Below are positions 1 to 8,847 of a DNA stretch of 64,000 nucleotides, in pieces. This stretch comes from Mesorhizobium sp. M1E.F.Ca.ET.045.02.1.1 (GTDB taxonomy: Bacteria > Pseudomonadota > Alphaproteobacteria > Rhizobiales > Rhizobiaceae): the NCBI RefSeq assembly GCF_003952485.1, contig NZ_CP034447.1:868001-932000 (forward strand), written 5' to 3'. The notes below the pieces were generated by a model that worked only from the letters and a program-made list of their open reading frames with translations, was not told the origin of the DNA and searched no databases. Position numbers and translations under genes: made by a program. Within the stretch, counting starts at the first letter, position 1; each line of letters opens with the position of its first letter.

Positions 1-114
1 CGAGGCCCAGTTCATTTCGGTGATCGTCACCGTGCCACACGCGGCGCTGGCGGGCGATGCGCCTGCCAGAAAGCTCGCGCCGATCATGCCGACTGCTGCA
101 AGAAGAGATTTCAT
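1..114 (-). CDS. Partial glycine betaine/choline-type ABC substrate-binding protein (N-terminus only)
   Basis: The first 38 codons of a minus-strand gene that leaves the window on the left. The ATG at 114-112 follows an AAGGGGA ribosome-binding site about 5 bases upstream. The translation is a Sec signal peptide (MKSLLAAVGMIGASFLAG, then an Ala-rich region ending ASA) followed by mature residues CGTVTITEMNWAS. That 'TEMNWAS' start is typical of OpuAC/ProX-family periplasmic receptors for glycine betaine, proline betaine or choline. The gene diverges from the LysR regulator to its right, which might control it. The family call rests on about 13 mature residues only. Confidence 0.6.
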   Translation of the reverse strand, partial: MKSLLAAVGMIGASFLAGASPASAACGTVTITEMNWAS

Positions 115-288
115 TTCATTCCCCTTTGGCGAAGTTATGCCTGACCATTCGCGGCGAGCGGCATTGCTGCTGCCTCCCCGCGGCGCGCGATCAGGTCTTT
201 TTTCGGCTTATTAAGCAGGAGGCAGATTACGTCCCGGCGGACAGTTGGCAAGTTGCTTAATTCCTACGCAATGGGTAAGCTGGGCTTT

Positions 289-1224
289 ATGCAAAAACTT
301 CGCCACAAGCTGCCGCCGCCCAATCTTCTAATCACCTTCGAGGCCGCCGGACGTCAGCTTAGCTTTACCAAAGCGGCGTCGGAGCTGAACGTTTCGCGTG
401 TCGCGGTCAGCCAGCAGATTCATGCCCTGGAGAGATTTCTCGGTGTGCCGCTGTTCGAACGGCTGCAACGTTCGGTTCGGTTGACAAGGACAGGAGAGAG
501 GTATCACCGCGCCATCTCCGAGGTCCTTGAACGAGCGCTGCGCGCGACGCTCGAAATCAGCCGGCGCTCCGACACCAACGTCGTCAATGTTGGCGCCACG
601 CCGGGTTTCATGACCTATTGGCTATCACCGAGACTCGGTGAGTTCAGGGCGATCCACCCCGACATCGAACTGAGGTTTATCGTCTCAGACAGCAACTTGC
701 AGTTCGAGGACAACATGGACCTCGCGATCCGATACGGCTCCCCACCGTTTGATGACGCCGAGACGACATTCCTTGTTCGGCAAGAGATAAGTCCTACCTG
801 CGCCAATACATTTCTTCCCGCGGGCACGATGCTCGAGCCGTCCGAACTCCTGACCTATCCCCTCATTCACCTGGAAGGTCCATATGACGAACATACCAGG
901 TGGTCGACTTGGCTACGTGTTCACGGACTCGATTTGGCAAGAGCGAAGGCCGGAATAACCGTGAATTCCTATACGAACCTGGTTCAGGCCGCGCTCGAAG
1001 GTCAGGGATTTGCCTTGATCGGCCCGCCGCTGGTTCAGAGATTCCTCTCGAACGGGACGCTCATTCAACCCGTCAATGCCAGGCCCGTGATCCGTCATGC
1101 TTTTCACCTCTTGCTTCCCCGGCTATCAATCCCGTCCGCTGCCGCCCAGGCCTTCGCGGATTGGATCAAAGGTTCCTTCCCAGCGAGGAAGGCAGGCATT
1201 GAGGGGACGATTGAATTGGAGTGA
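289..1224 (+). CDS. LysR-family transcriptional regulator, GcvA-like
   Basis: A DNA-binding regulator with an N-terminal winged helix-turn-helix (LSFTKAASELNVSRVAVSQQ, within the first 60 residues) and a C-terminal periplasmic-binding-like effector domain. The GcvA subgroup is suggested by the opening LPPPNLLITFEAA, close to the usual LPPLNALRAFEAA. I place the start at ATG 289 because family members begin a few residues before that motif. ATG 271 and a TTG at 253 are in frame alternatives, and none has a strong ribosome-binding site. It is divergent from the betaine-type receptor gene; LysR proteins commonly regulate a divergent neighbour, so this is the simplest target. The effector is unknown. 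Confidence 0.88.
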   Translation: MQKLRHKLPPPNLLITFEAAGRQLSFTKAASELNVSRVAVSQQIHALERFLGVPLFERLQRSVRLTRTGERYHRAISEVLERALRATLEISRRSDTNVVNVGATPGFMTYWLSPRLGEFRAIHPDIELRFIVSDSNLQFEDNMDLAIRYGSPPFDDAETTFLVRQEISPTCANTFLPAGTMLEPSELLTYPLIHLEGPYDEHTRWSTWLRVHGLDLARAKAGITVNSYTNLVQAALEGQGFALIGPPLVQRFLSNGTLIQPVNARPVIRHAFHLLLPRLSIPSAAAQAFADWIKGSFPARKAGIEGTIELE

Positions 1225-1477
1225 GCCCAAGGGCCCGTCGCAGACTGAATTGCTGAAATTTGTATCGGCAGATCTAGAAACGACAATCAAAGTGGACGGC
1301 GTATCGCAGGAGGACGCGCTCGGCCGCCGGTCGCCGCGATCCCCTTCCACTTCGTCTGGTGGGCCTCAGGAGCCCGCCATAAGTCAACAAAATCAAAGCA
1401 ATGCGCGGAGTTCGCCACCCTGGATCTGGCTAACGGAAGCAAGAAATATGCACTAAGTCATTGATAAATAACGGTCA

Positions 1478-1494
1478 TGGTGGGCCCGGAGGAT
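1478..1494 (-). other. tRNA 3'-end-like sequence, possible attachment-site half
   Basis: On the minus strand this reads ATCCTCCGGGCCCACCA. It looks like the 3' end of a tRNA: the end of the T arm, the 3' strand of the acceptor stem and an encoded CCA. No tRNA body follows, since the sequence on the inner side turns AT-rich. Such orphan tails are what remains at the far end of an element inserted by a tyrosine recombinase into a tRNA gene. A chance match of 17 bases with a GGGCCC core cannot be excluded. Confidence 0.35.
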
Positions 1495-1550
1495 GTATAA
1501 AAATCTTTGATTTTATTGAGTTTCTCGCGGACGAAAATCAGAAATCCTCC

Positions 1551-1570
1551 CGTATCGTCCCGTATGGTCC
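1551..1570 (+). repeat. Two tandem 10-base direct repeats
   Basis: CGTATCGTCC is followed directly by CGTATGGTCC, nine of ten bases identical, and then by another CGT. The pair lies about 60 bases from the tRNA-tail-like segment. Short direct repeats at this distance from a core can be arm-type integrase sites, but no integrase gene is in the window, so the role is conjecture. Confidence 0.35.
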
Positions 1571-1657
1571 CGTGACGCAATACAGTCGACTTTAGCTAAC
1601 CCCGTCCTTTGCAAACATACGCGGCCTTTGAAGCCATAATCTAAAATGACCGCAATG

Positions 1658-3007
1658 GGCCGGGTAGTGTGCTGAGAGTTCTGCAAATTCGCTGCGAGAG
1701 GGCGGTCATGGCAGGCTGGTGATTGTTCACGTCACCGATTCCCGCGAAGGAACGCCACCATGACCAAGACTGAAGATAAATCCGCCATAGCCGCCGTCAA
1801 AGACATTCTGCTTTCGAACCCGGATGGATTGCACGAGGTGATCCGTGCGGTGATGCAGGAGGTGCTCGAGGCCGAGATGGACGAGGCGCTGGGTGCTTCG
1901 AAGAGTGAGCGCACGCCGGAGCGTCTTGGCTATCGCTCTGGCTATTACGGCCGCACCCTTGTCACCCGTGTCGGCAAGCTTGAGCTGCGGGTTCCGCAGG
2001 ACCGGGCGGGCCGCTTCTCCACCGAATTGTTCGAGCGCTACCAGCGTTCCGAGCGCGCCTTGGTGGCCACCCTTGCGGAGATGTACGTGCAGGGCGTGTC
2101 GACCCGCAAGGTGAAGGCGATCACCGAGGAGCTGTGCGGTCATGCCTTCTCCGCCTCGTCGATCTCGGCCATCAACAAGCGGCTGGACGAGAGCCTGAAG
2201 GCCTTTGCCGAGCGGCCGCTTCAAGAGCCCTTTGCCTATCTCATCCTCGACGCTCGCTACGAGAAGGTGCGTGAAGCCGGCATCGTCACGAGCCAGGCGG
2301 TGCTGATTGCGGTCGGCATCGACTGGGACGGGCGGCGCCAGATCCTGGCTGTGGAGATGGCCAATCGCGAGAGCCGTTCGGCCTGGAAAGACTTTCTCGT
2401 CTCGCTGAAGGCGCGCGGCCTCAAGGGCGTCGAGCTGGTCGTGTCCGACGACCATGCCGGTCTCGTCGCGGCAATCGGCGAGGTGATCCCCGAAGCCGCC
2501 TGGCAGCGCTGCTACGTGCACTTCCTCAGGAACGCGCTCGATCACCTGCCGAGGAAGCACGGCGACGATTGCCTGCAGGAGCTGCGCTGGCTCTACGACC
2601 GGCGCGATCTCGCCGAGGCCAAAGCCGATCTCGCCGCATGGCTGTCCAAATGGTCGGGCCGCTATCCAAGGCTGACGACGTGGGTGGAGGAGACCATCGA
2701 GCGCACGCTGACCTTCTTTTGCCTGCCACGCCAGCACCACAAGCATCTCAAGTCCACCAACATGCTCGAACGCCTCAATGAGGAAATCCGCCGGCGCACC
2801 TATATCGTATGCATCTTCCCCAACGCCGAAAGCTGCCTGCGCCTCGTCAGGGCGCTGGCCGTCGAGACCAACGAGAACTGGATGGAGGCCAACCGCTACA
2901 TCAACATGGACGACCTGCGCGAGCACAAGAAGCTCGCTCTACGCCAAGCCGCATGACCAGCAACAGGGCCGCCCCTTTTTGCAGAACTTGACGCACACAA
3001 CCGGGCC
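1658..3007 (+). mobile_element. IS256-family insertion sequence, about 1.35 kb
   Basis: The element is bounded by imperfect inverted repeats. The left end starting at 1658 (GGCCGGGTAGTGTGC...) and the reverse complement of the right end from 3007 (GGCCCGGTTGTGTGC...) match at 24 of 30 positions, including a shared AGTTCTGCAAA. The transposase gene fills the interior, and length and layout fit IS256. The 8-9 bases outside the two ends (ccgcaatg on the left, gagagcgg on the right) do not match, so no target duplication is visible. That suggests an old insertion or a rearrangement through the element. Confidence 0.85.
1760..2956 (+). CDS. IS256-family (mutator-type) transposase
   Basis: A 398-residue DDE transposase, full length for the family. 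The catalytic triad is recognisable at D164 (LILDARYEK), D230 or D231 (VVSDDHAGL) and E337 (NMLERLNEE). The mutator-family signature region CYVHFLRNALDHLP is present. The reading frame is uninterrupted, so the element may still be active. It lies alone between the inverted repeats. A nearly full-length opposite-strand open frame is a shadow of this gene. Confidence 0.95.
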   Translation: MTKTEDKSAIAAVKDILLSNPDGLHEVIRAVMQEVLEAEMDEALGASKSERTPERLGYRSGYYGRTLVTRVGKLELRVPQDRAGRFSTELFERYQRSERALVATLAEMYVQGVSTRKVKAITEELCGHAFSASSISAINKRLDESLKAFAERPLQEPFAYLILDARYEKVREAGIVTSQAVLIAVGIDWDGRRQILAVEMANRESRSAWKDFLVSLKARGLKGVELVVSDDHAGLVAAIGEVIPEAAWQRCYVHFLRNALDHLPRKHGDDCLQELRWLYDRRDLAEAKADLAAWLSKWSGRYPRLTTWVEETIERTLTFFCLPRQHHKHLKSTNMLERLNEEIRRRTYIVCIFPNAESCLRLVRALAVETNENWMEANRYINMDDLREHKKLALRQAA

Positions 3008-3109
3008 GAGAGCGGACAGGCGGCTTCGGGGCTCGGATATTCAGAATCGGACCTTCCGGCCTGCGCGGGATTACCTAGGCGGGCGTTCAAGGTGGTGAGA
3101 AACTGACTA

Positions 3110-3266
3110 GCCGATCGGGCGCTTGCGGCACGCCAGCATCATTTCTGCCTGGCCCATGTCATCTGCGGCGCTCAATATTCCAGGAACGCTTGTCTCGTTC
3201 CAAGTCGTCGGTTCGAATTTCAGCATCGGATCGAGCAAGGAGCCGGACGGCCACGGGCGCGCAGAT
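3110..3266 (-). pseudogene. Possible 3' remnant of a gene cut by the IS region
   Basis: Between the amidase stop and the insertion sequence there is an open minus-strand frame ending ADDMGQAEMMLACRKRPIG with a protein-like composition (about 50 residues from RPWPSGSLLDP onward). It has no start of its own and I do not recognise it. It could be the tail of a gene once longer and disrupted on the left. It could equally be non-coding sequence that happens to be open. Confidence 0.2.
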
Positions 3267-4919
3267 TTACAATTGTGGCAGCTCTGCTGCCACACCAAGT
3301 GCAGCTTCAAGCGCGAGACCCAAAGCCAGCAATTTGCCTTCATCGAAAAGCCGGCCCCAGAGCGAAATGCCCTGCGGCACCCGGGATTTCAGCCCCGTCT
3401 CAGCCTCCGATTTGACCGCCGTAACCGAGGCCGGCGGGCGTGTGGCAAGCTCCAGGAACCCGGCGCGCATGTGTAGGCACGGGTGGCCGGTGAAATTGCT
3501 GGCCAGCGGCATCGGTCCGGTATCGAGCGGCCCGATCAGGGCATCAACTTCGGCAAAAAGCCCGTCGAGCGCGAGCATGACCTGGTAGCGCAGCCGGTCG
3601 AGCTGGACATGATCGACGGCCGAAAGGAACCACGCCTTGCGGAATGTATTGGGCCAGGCTTCGTCGCCCTGCCAGCGCAGAAGGTCATCCTGATCGCTCA
3701 ACGTCAGCGCCTGAAAGGTGGCCGCTGCCTCGGCAAGCATTAGGTTCTTCAAGGAGCCATAGGGAAGTTCGGGCAACGAGACTTCGACCACCTCGTTTCC
3801 GAGACGCCGTGCCGCCGCCAGTGCGGCATGATCAACCGCTGTCGCCTCCGCGCCAAAGGCTTTGGGCAGATAGCCCAGCCGCAGGCCCGAGATACCCGCC
3901 GTCGCGTCAAAGCGGAAAGGTGCTGCGATCGAGCTGGTGTCCTCCGGATCAGCACCATTCAGGACTGACAGGACAATTGCACAATCTTCGACGCCCCGGC
4001 AGATCGGCCCGACCTTGTCGAGCGAGGGGCAAAGCACCATTACCCCCGCCCGAGATACCCGCCCGAAGGTCGGCCGCAGCCCGGTCGCCCCGCAGCGATC
4101 GCTCGGTGCAACAATCGAGCCCAGGGTCTCGGTGCCAATGGAAAAACCACAGAGGCCTGTCGCGACAGCCGAGGCCGATCCGGCGCTCGATCCGCGCGCG
4201 CCCTCGCCAAGATTCCACGGATTGCGAACAATGCCCCCATACCAGGTGTCGCCATCAGCCAGTGCACCGACCGCGGTCTTACCGAGCAAGACTGCCCCAG
4301 CCGCGCGTAAGACGCGCACCACGAAGGCATCGCTGTCGGGAGCACGGTCGCGGTACGGCTCTGCACCCCAGCCGGTGACAATGCCTTTCGTGTCGAAAAG
4401 GTCCTTCAGCGCGTAAGGGATGCCGTGCAACGGGCCAAGGTGGACCCCGGCGCGGGTCAGAGCATCGGCTGCCTCCGCTTGGGCCAGCGCGAGTTCGCGA
4501 GTGACCGTGACGAAGCATTCGAGCCGGGGGGCAAGGGCCGAAATCCGGTCAAGGTAGATTTCGGTCAACGCACGGCTGGTGAGCGCGCCCTTGGCCATCC
4601 AGCCCGCCAGATGCGTGAGCGGCGCGAAAGCGATATCCTCGGCATTGGCGGGTAGCGCGGGCAGGTCCGAGGACAAGCTCAGGGCGTCCGGTCCCGGGGG
4701 CATACGAAACCCCGGCGGTCTGGGGTCGAAGCGGCTGGCCGTCGGGGCATCATTTGGCAAGACCATGGCGCGGCAGTCCTGCGCCGCGTCGATCTGGCCG
4801 CCGAGGTTATCTGCCATCTGCGCCCGTTCCGCGGCCGTATAGCTAAGCCCCAGCAGTTTTTCCGCCGCCGCGATCGTCTCTTCGGCGACTCTCGCTTTGG
4901 TCAGGGACTTCTCCACCAT
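3267..4919 (-). CDS. Amidase-signature family hydrolase
   Basis: A 550-residue enzyme expected to hydrolyse a carboxamide to the acid and ammonia in the cytoplasm. The Ser-cisSer-Lys triad is visible: Lys in YALKDLF, the cis-Ser region in GSSAGSASA and the nucleophile Ser in GTETLGSIV. An N-terminal extension of about 90 residues precedes the core. It is the last gene of the operon whose other members import amino-acid-like solutes and encode an isoaspartyl peptidase, so a nitrogen-scavenging role on a small amide is likely. The start at ATG 4919 lies 15 bases after the previous gene. The exact substrate (for example an aryl, amino-acid or allophanate amide) cannot be read from sequence. Confidence 0.9.
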   Translation of the reverse strand: MVEKSLTKARVAEETIAAAEKLLGLSYTAAERAQMADNLGGQIDAAQDCRAMVLPNDAPTASRFDPRPPGFRMPPGPDALSLSSDLPALPANAEDIAFAPLTHLAGWMAKGALTSRALTEIYLDRISALAPRLECFVTVTRELALAQAEAADALTRAGVHLGPLHGIPYALKDLFDTKGIVTGWGAEPYRDRAPDSDAFVVRVLRAAGAVLLGKTAVGALADGDTWYGGIVRNPWNLGEGARGSSAGSASAVATGLCGFSIGTETLGSIVAPSDRCGATGLRPTFGRVSRAGVMVLCPSLDKVGPICRGVEDCAIVLSVLNGADPEDTSSIAAPFRFDATAGISGLRLGYLPKAFGAEATAVDHAALAAARRLGNEVVEVSLPELPYGSLKNLMLAEAAATFQALTLSDQDDLLRWQGDEAWPNTFRKAWFLSAVDHVQLDRLRYQVMLALDGLFAEVDALIGPLDTGPMPLASNFTGHPCLHMRAGFLELATRPPASVTAVKSEAETGLKSRVPQGISLWGRLFDEGKLLALGLALEAALGVAAELPQL

Positions 4920-4934
4920 TTCGACCCGCCCGGC

Positions 4935-5864
4935 TCAGAATATCGCGGTTTCGGGGCCGTCGCCCTCGCGTACCCAGGCGCGATACATGCCGATCGAGTT
5001 GAATTGCATGACGATGTTGCCCCCAAAATCGATGCCGATCAATCCGCCCCGCCCGCCGATCGGGGCTAGCTCCTCGGCGATGGCGGCCGCCATCGCTTCG
5101 TCCAGCGTCAGGCCCGCGTACACCATGCGGGCGTGGATATCATGGCCGATGCAGGCACGGATGAAATGCTCGCCGGTGCCGGTCGCCGAGATCGCGCAGG
5201 AGCGGTCGTTCGCGTAGGTCCCCGCGCCGATGACAGGCGTGTCCCCGATCCGTCCGGCCTGCTTGTTGGTCACTCCGCCGGTTGAGGTTGCGGCCGCGAG
5301 ACGCCCTTCGCGGTCGCGCGCCACCGCGCCAACGGTGCCGAAACGACCCTCTGCCGGAGCATCATGGTCGAGCGCTTGGGCGTTGGTGTCATGGGCGCGC
5401 AAATCTTGCAATTGCCGCAGGCGGTGTGGGGTCGAGAAATAGTCGGGCTCGACCAGGGCAAGACCGCGGGAGCGGGCAAATTTCTCGGCCCCATCCGAGC
5501 CCAATAGCACGCTGCGCGCGGCGCGCATGACTTCCGCTGCCGCCACGACCGGATTACGGATGCGACGCACTCCGGCGACTGCACCTGCCTGGAGCCCGGT
5601 GCCCGCCATGACTGCGGCATCGAGCTCATGAACCTGATCCTCGGTAAAGACGGCGCCGCGTCCAGCATTGAAAAGCGGGCAATCCTCCAGCATGCGCACC
5701 GTCTCGACAACCGCGTCGATGGCCGACCCGCCCGCCTCCAGCACCGCCGTCCCGGCGTTCAACGACGCGATCATCTCCTGCCGGTAGCCCGCTTCAGCGG
5801 CAGGATTGCCAGGCAAGATCGTTCCGGTGCCGCCGTGAAGGGCCAAGGAATAGGGTACTTTCAT
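4935..5864 (-). CDS. Isoaspartyl peptidase / plant-type L-asparaginase
   Basis: An N-terminal-nucleophile hydrolase that cleaves beta-aspartyl dipeptides and L-asparagine. The precursor is autocleaved before the Thr of GTVGAVA, which becomes the nucleophile; the downstream STGGVTNK and GAGTYAND blocks match the family. The length of 309 residues is normal. It begins 7 bases after the ATPase gene and is followed 15 bases later by the amidase, so the three are co-transcribed. Together with the Aap-like importer this points to uptake and deamidation of amino acids or damaged peptides. Confidence 0.93.
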   Translation of the reverse strand: MKVPYSLALHGGTGTILPGNPAAEAGYRQEMIASLNAGTAVLEAGGSAIDAVVETVRMLEDCPLFNAGRGAVFTEDQVHELDAAVMAGTGLQAGAVAGVRRIRNPVVAAAEVMRAARSVLLGSDGAEKFARSRGLALVEPDYFSTPHRLRQLQDLRAHDTNAQALDHDAPAEGRFGTVGAVARDREGRLAAATSTGGVTNKQAGRIGDTPVIGAGTYANDRSCAISATGTGEHFIRACIGHDIHARMVYAGLTLDEAMAAAIAEELAPIGGRGGLIGIDFGGNIVMQFNSIGMYRAWVREGDGPETAIF

Positions 5865-5870
5865 GAAGCC

Positions 5871-6626
5871 TCAATGAGTCAGGATCTTGCCGAGGAAGGC
5901 GCGGCTGCGTTCGGATTGCGGCTGCACGAAGAATTTTTCAGGCGGCTGGATCTCGAGAATCCGCCCGGCCTCCATGAAGACAACGCGGTCGGCGACCTTG
6001 CGGGCGAATCCCATCTCGTGAGTCACCACTATCATGGTCATGCCGTCGCTCGCCAAGTCTTGCATCGTGTCAAGCACCTCACCCACCATCTCCGGGTCGA
6101 GCGCCGAAGTGGGCTCATCAAAAAGCATCAGCTGCGGCTGCATGGCCAGCGCCCGCGCGATCGCCACGCGCTGTTGCTGGCCGCCCGAGAGCTGCCCCGG
6201 CATCTTGAGCGCCTGCTCGGCGATATGCACCCGGTCGAGAAGCGCCATCGCCTGTTCGCGCGCTGCCGCGGGGCTTTGCTTCTTGACCAGCGTCGGTGCC
6301 AGCATGACGTTGTCGAGGACGCTGAGGTGCGGAAACAAGTTGAACTGCTGGAATACCATTCCGATGCCCTTGCGGGCCTGCACAGCGAGGCGGGAATCAT
6401 CGATCGGCGTGCCGTTGAAAACGATGCAGCCCGCGTCATGTTCCTCGATGCGGTTGATACAACGGATGAGCGTTGACTTGCCTGAGCCGGAGGGCCCGCA
6501 GATCACGATCTTCTCGCCGCGATTTACGCTCAGCGAGCAGTCGTCGAGGGCATGGAAGGAGCCGAACCATTTGTGCACCCCTTCAATGGAGAGCAATATG
6601 CCTGCGGCGGGGTCATTTAAGGGCAT
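5871..6626 (-). CDS. Polar amino acid ABC transporter ATP-binding protein (AapP/GlnQ-like)
   Basis: The cytoplasmic ATPase of the importer. It shows Walker A GPSGSGKS, signature LSGGQQQR, Walker [13 protein letters not shown] and the switch His in VVTHEM. I chose ATG 6626 (MPLNDPAAG...) over the longer ATG 6650, because 6626 has a GGAG seven bases upstream while 6650 has none. It overlaps the end of the upstream permease gene by 14 bases, indicating translational coupling. About 251 residues, normal for the GlnQ group. Confidence 0.95.
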   Translation of the reverse strand: MPLNDPAAGILLSIEGVHKWFGSFHALDDCSLSVNRGEKIVICGPSGSGKSTLIRCINRIEEHDAGCIVFNGTPIDDSRLAVQARKGIGMVFQQFNLFPHLSVLDNVMLAPTLVKKQSPAAAREQAMALLDRVHIAEQALKMPGQLSGGQQQRVAIARALAMQPQLMLFDEPTSALDPEMVGEVLDTMQDLASDGMTMIVVTHEMGFARKVADRVVFMEAGRILEIQPPEKFFVQPQSERSRAFLGKILTH

Positions 6627-7677
6627 AGCGGCGCTCCAGATATCGGCCATAGGTAGCTATGGAAAGGCCCATGACGAGGTAGATGGCGCTGACCATCATG
6701 TACATCTCGACGAAATAGGGCCGCCATTGCGCATCGCCCTGGGCCAGCCGAAGCGTTCCCGTGAGGTCGTAGATATTGACGATGGCTACCAGCGAGGTGT
6801 CCTTGATGGTGCCGATGAAAAGGCTCGCCAAGGGCGGGATTGTAATTCGAAGTGCCTGGGGCATGACGACGTGCGTGAGGGTCTGCCAGCGGTTTAGGTT
6901 GAGCGCGTGGGCCGCCTCGCGCTGGCCTCTACCGATCGCCTGCAGGCCGCCGCGGAAGATCTCGGCCTGGTAGGCGGCGGCAAAGAGTACGACGCAGATC
7001 GCCACGCGCAGCATCGGGTCCAGCCGCCACGCCGGCGGCAGCAGGATTGGCAGCACGAAGGCCCCGAAGAACAGCAGGGTGATCAGCGGCAGCCCACGCA
7101 CCAGCTCGATATAGGATGTTGCAAGCCAGGACAGCACCGGCAGATGCGACTGCCGCCCGAGCGCCAGCACAATGCCCAGCGGCAAGCCGAGCAGGCAGGC
7201 GATGACTCCCAGCAGAATGGTCAGCGGCAGGCCGCCCCAGAGGTCGGTGCCAACCGGCGTAAGCCCGAAGATACCGCCACCGAGCAGGATGGCGAAAGCA
7301 ACCAGCGCCAGGCTCACCAGTGCAAGGCCCGATCGACCGAAGAAGCGCGGTAGAGCCGCCGCGCCGAGGCATCCGAGCAGGAGGGCGCACCCCAGCACCG
7401 GGCGCCATTGTTCGCCCTGGGGGTAGCGACCCAGCAGGATCAGCCGCGCCTTCTCGACCAGCACACCCCAGCAGGCTCCAGCGACGGCGCGGCAGACCTC
7501 GGGGTTCGGTGCGACCTCGGCGGCGAAGATGCCCCAGTAGAGGGCCCGCCACAGCGCCCAAGCCAAGAGCGCCAGTAGAGCGGACGAGACCAGTCCGGTT
7601 TTCGTGTCGGCGAAGAGCAAGGCGCGCAGCCGGGCCGCCGTCGCCACAGGTTTTGGCGGAAGAAGCATGGTTGCCAT
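6613..7677 (-). CDS. Amino acid ABC transporter permease (AapM-like)
   Basis: A 354-residue inner-membrane permease of the HisM/GlnP family. It has the long N-terminal segment between early membrane helices that is seen in the Aap/Bzt general amino-acid transporters. The ATPase-docking EAA motif reads [17 protein letters not shown], followed by [12 protein letters not shown]. It pairs with the next upstream permease to form a heterodimer. Spacing to that gene is 5 bases, and it overlaps the ATPase gene. Confidence 0.93.
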   Translation of the reverse strand: MATMLLPPKPVATAARLRALLFADTKTGLVSSALLALLAWALWRALYWGIFAAEVAPNPEVCRAVAGACWGVLVEKARLILLGRYPQGEQWRPVLGCALLLGCLGAAALPRFFGRSGLALVSLALVAFAILLGGGIFGLTPVGTDLWGGLPLTILLGVIACLLGLPLGIVLALGRQSHLPVLSWLATSYIELVRGLPLITLLFFGAFVLPILLPPAWRLDPMLRVAICVVLFAAAYQAEIFRGGLQAIGRGQREAAHALNLNRWQTLTHVVMPQALRITIPPLASLFIGTIKDTSLVAIVNIYDLTGTLRLAQGDAQWRPYFVEMYMMVSAIYLVMGLSIATYGRYLERRYALK

Positions 7678-7682
7678 CTACC

Positions 7683-8843
7683 TCAACGCTCCTGCAACTG
7701 AACGAGCCGGTTGACGTTCCCCATCACCGCGGCGGTGAGAATGTTAAGCGACAGGTAGACCGCCGCGATGATGGCAATGCATTCGATCGCCTGTCCGGTC
7801 TGGTTAAGGGACGTGGTGCCGATCGAGACGATATCGGGATAGCCCACCGCCACCGCCAGCGACGAGTTCTTCAGCGTGTTCATGACCAGGCTTGTATAGG
7901 GCGGCACGATCACCCGCAGGCTTTGCGGGATCACAATCCGTCGCAGGGTCTGGCCGCGTGTCAGGCTCAGCGCATGAGAGGCTTCCCATTGCCCGCGGTG
8001 CACGGCGAGGAGGCCCGAGCGGACGATCTCGGCGCAATAGACGCCTGAGTAGAGCGTCAGCGCACCCACCAGCGAAGCCCATTCGACGCTGACCGTGCCA
8101 CCGCCGTTAATTCCAAACAGGCCGACCACCGGCACATCCCAGCGATCCGGGACATAGAGCCAGAGCGCTGCCGAAACCACAGCGGCGGCGGCAAGTGCGC
8201 CGGCTCGATGGCCTCTGACTAGCAGCGCCGCTGCAAAGAGCACAAGCATCGAGACGATCAGGACACCCGCCTCGGGCGCCGTCATCAATGGTTTGGCAAA
8301 GGCAAGTCCGCCATTGCTCAGCAGCAATATATTTCCGAGGTTGAGCGCATCGGCGGCTCGTGGCAGCAGTTCGAGCATGGCGACATACCAGACCAGCAAC
8401 TGGACCAGCAGCGGGATGTTCCGGATCAGGTCGACGATGCCACGTGTGATCAAGCGCACCAGCGGATGGCGGCTGATCTGTCCGATGCCGAGGACGAGCC
8501 CAATCAGGGTCGCAAAAACGATCGCCGGAAGAGCAGCGCGCAGGGTATTTGCAATACCGGCCGCGAAGGCAACGGCATAGCTGCTGCGGCTGGTGTAGGG
8601 AACCAGCCCTTCCGAGATCGAAAAGCCGGCCGTATCACCGAGGAAGCCAAAGCCTGATGCGATGTGGCGGGCAGCGAGGTTGACCGCCGCGTTATGGGCG
8701 AGCCAGAGGAATGCCCCGGCGGCGACGGCCAGAACCAGCACCTGTACGGCGATCATCCCCGCTGCGCGTCGACGCGGGGCGGGGATGGGGGGAGCGATGG
8801 CCCGCGCCCCGCCTTCCTTGTGGGAGAGATCGACCCCCGACAT
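7683..8843 (-). CDS. Amino acid ABC transporter permease (AapQ-like)
   Basis: A 386-residue inner-membrane permease, partner of the AapM-like protein. The EAA loop is GQWEASHALSLTRGQTL followed by IPQSLRVIVPPY. An N-terminal proline- and arginine-rich cytoplasmic tail precedes the first helix (VQVLVLAVAAGAFLWLA). It starts 4 bases after the binding-protein gene. Length and the large periplasmic insertion fit AapQ/BztB rather than short HisQ-type permeases. Confidence 0.93.
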   Translation of the reverse strand: MSGVDLSHKEGGARAIAPPIPAPRRRAAGMIAVQVLVLAVAAGAFLWLAHNAAVNLAARHIASGFGFLGDTAGFSISEGLVPYTSRSSYAVAFAAGIANTLRAALPAIVFATLIGLVLGIGQISRHPLVRLITRGIVDLIRNIPLLVQLLVWYVAMLELLPRAADALNLGNILLLSNGGLAFAKPLMTAPEAGVLIVSMLVLFAAALLVRGHRAGALAAAAVVSAALWLYVPDRWDVPVVGLFGINGGGTVSVEWASLVGALTLYSGVYCAEIVRSGLLAVHRGQWEASHALSLTRGQTLRRIVIPQSLRVIVPPYTSLVMNTLKNSSLAVAVGYPDIVSIGTTSLNQTGQAIECIAIIAAVYLSLNILTAAVMGNVNRLVQLQER

Positions 8844-8847
8844 CGGC

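Larger units (their letters stand above)
1225..1657. other. Gene-free stretch between LysR and the insertion sequence
   Basis: No convincing gene is seen here. Open frames in this stretch are extensions of shadows of the LysR gene. It holds the tRNA-tail-like segment at 1478-1494 and the 10-base tandem repeat at 1551-1570, both listed separately. An AT-rich patch lies at about 1497-1520, unusual for this GC-rich DNA. Confidence 0.6.

Noticed and set aside
1727..2926. Open frame of about 400 codons on the minus strand across the transposase gene
   Set aside because: It mirrors the IS256 transposase. Its composition is rich in His, Gln and Leu-Ala runs, and no family pattern is seen, while the plus-strand protein has a full DDE triad.
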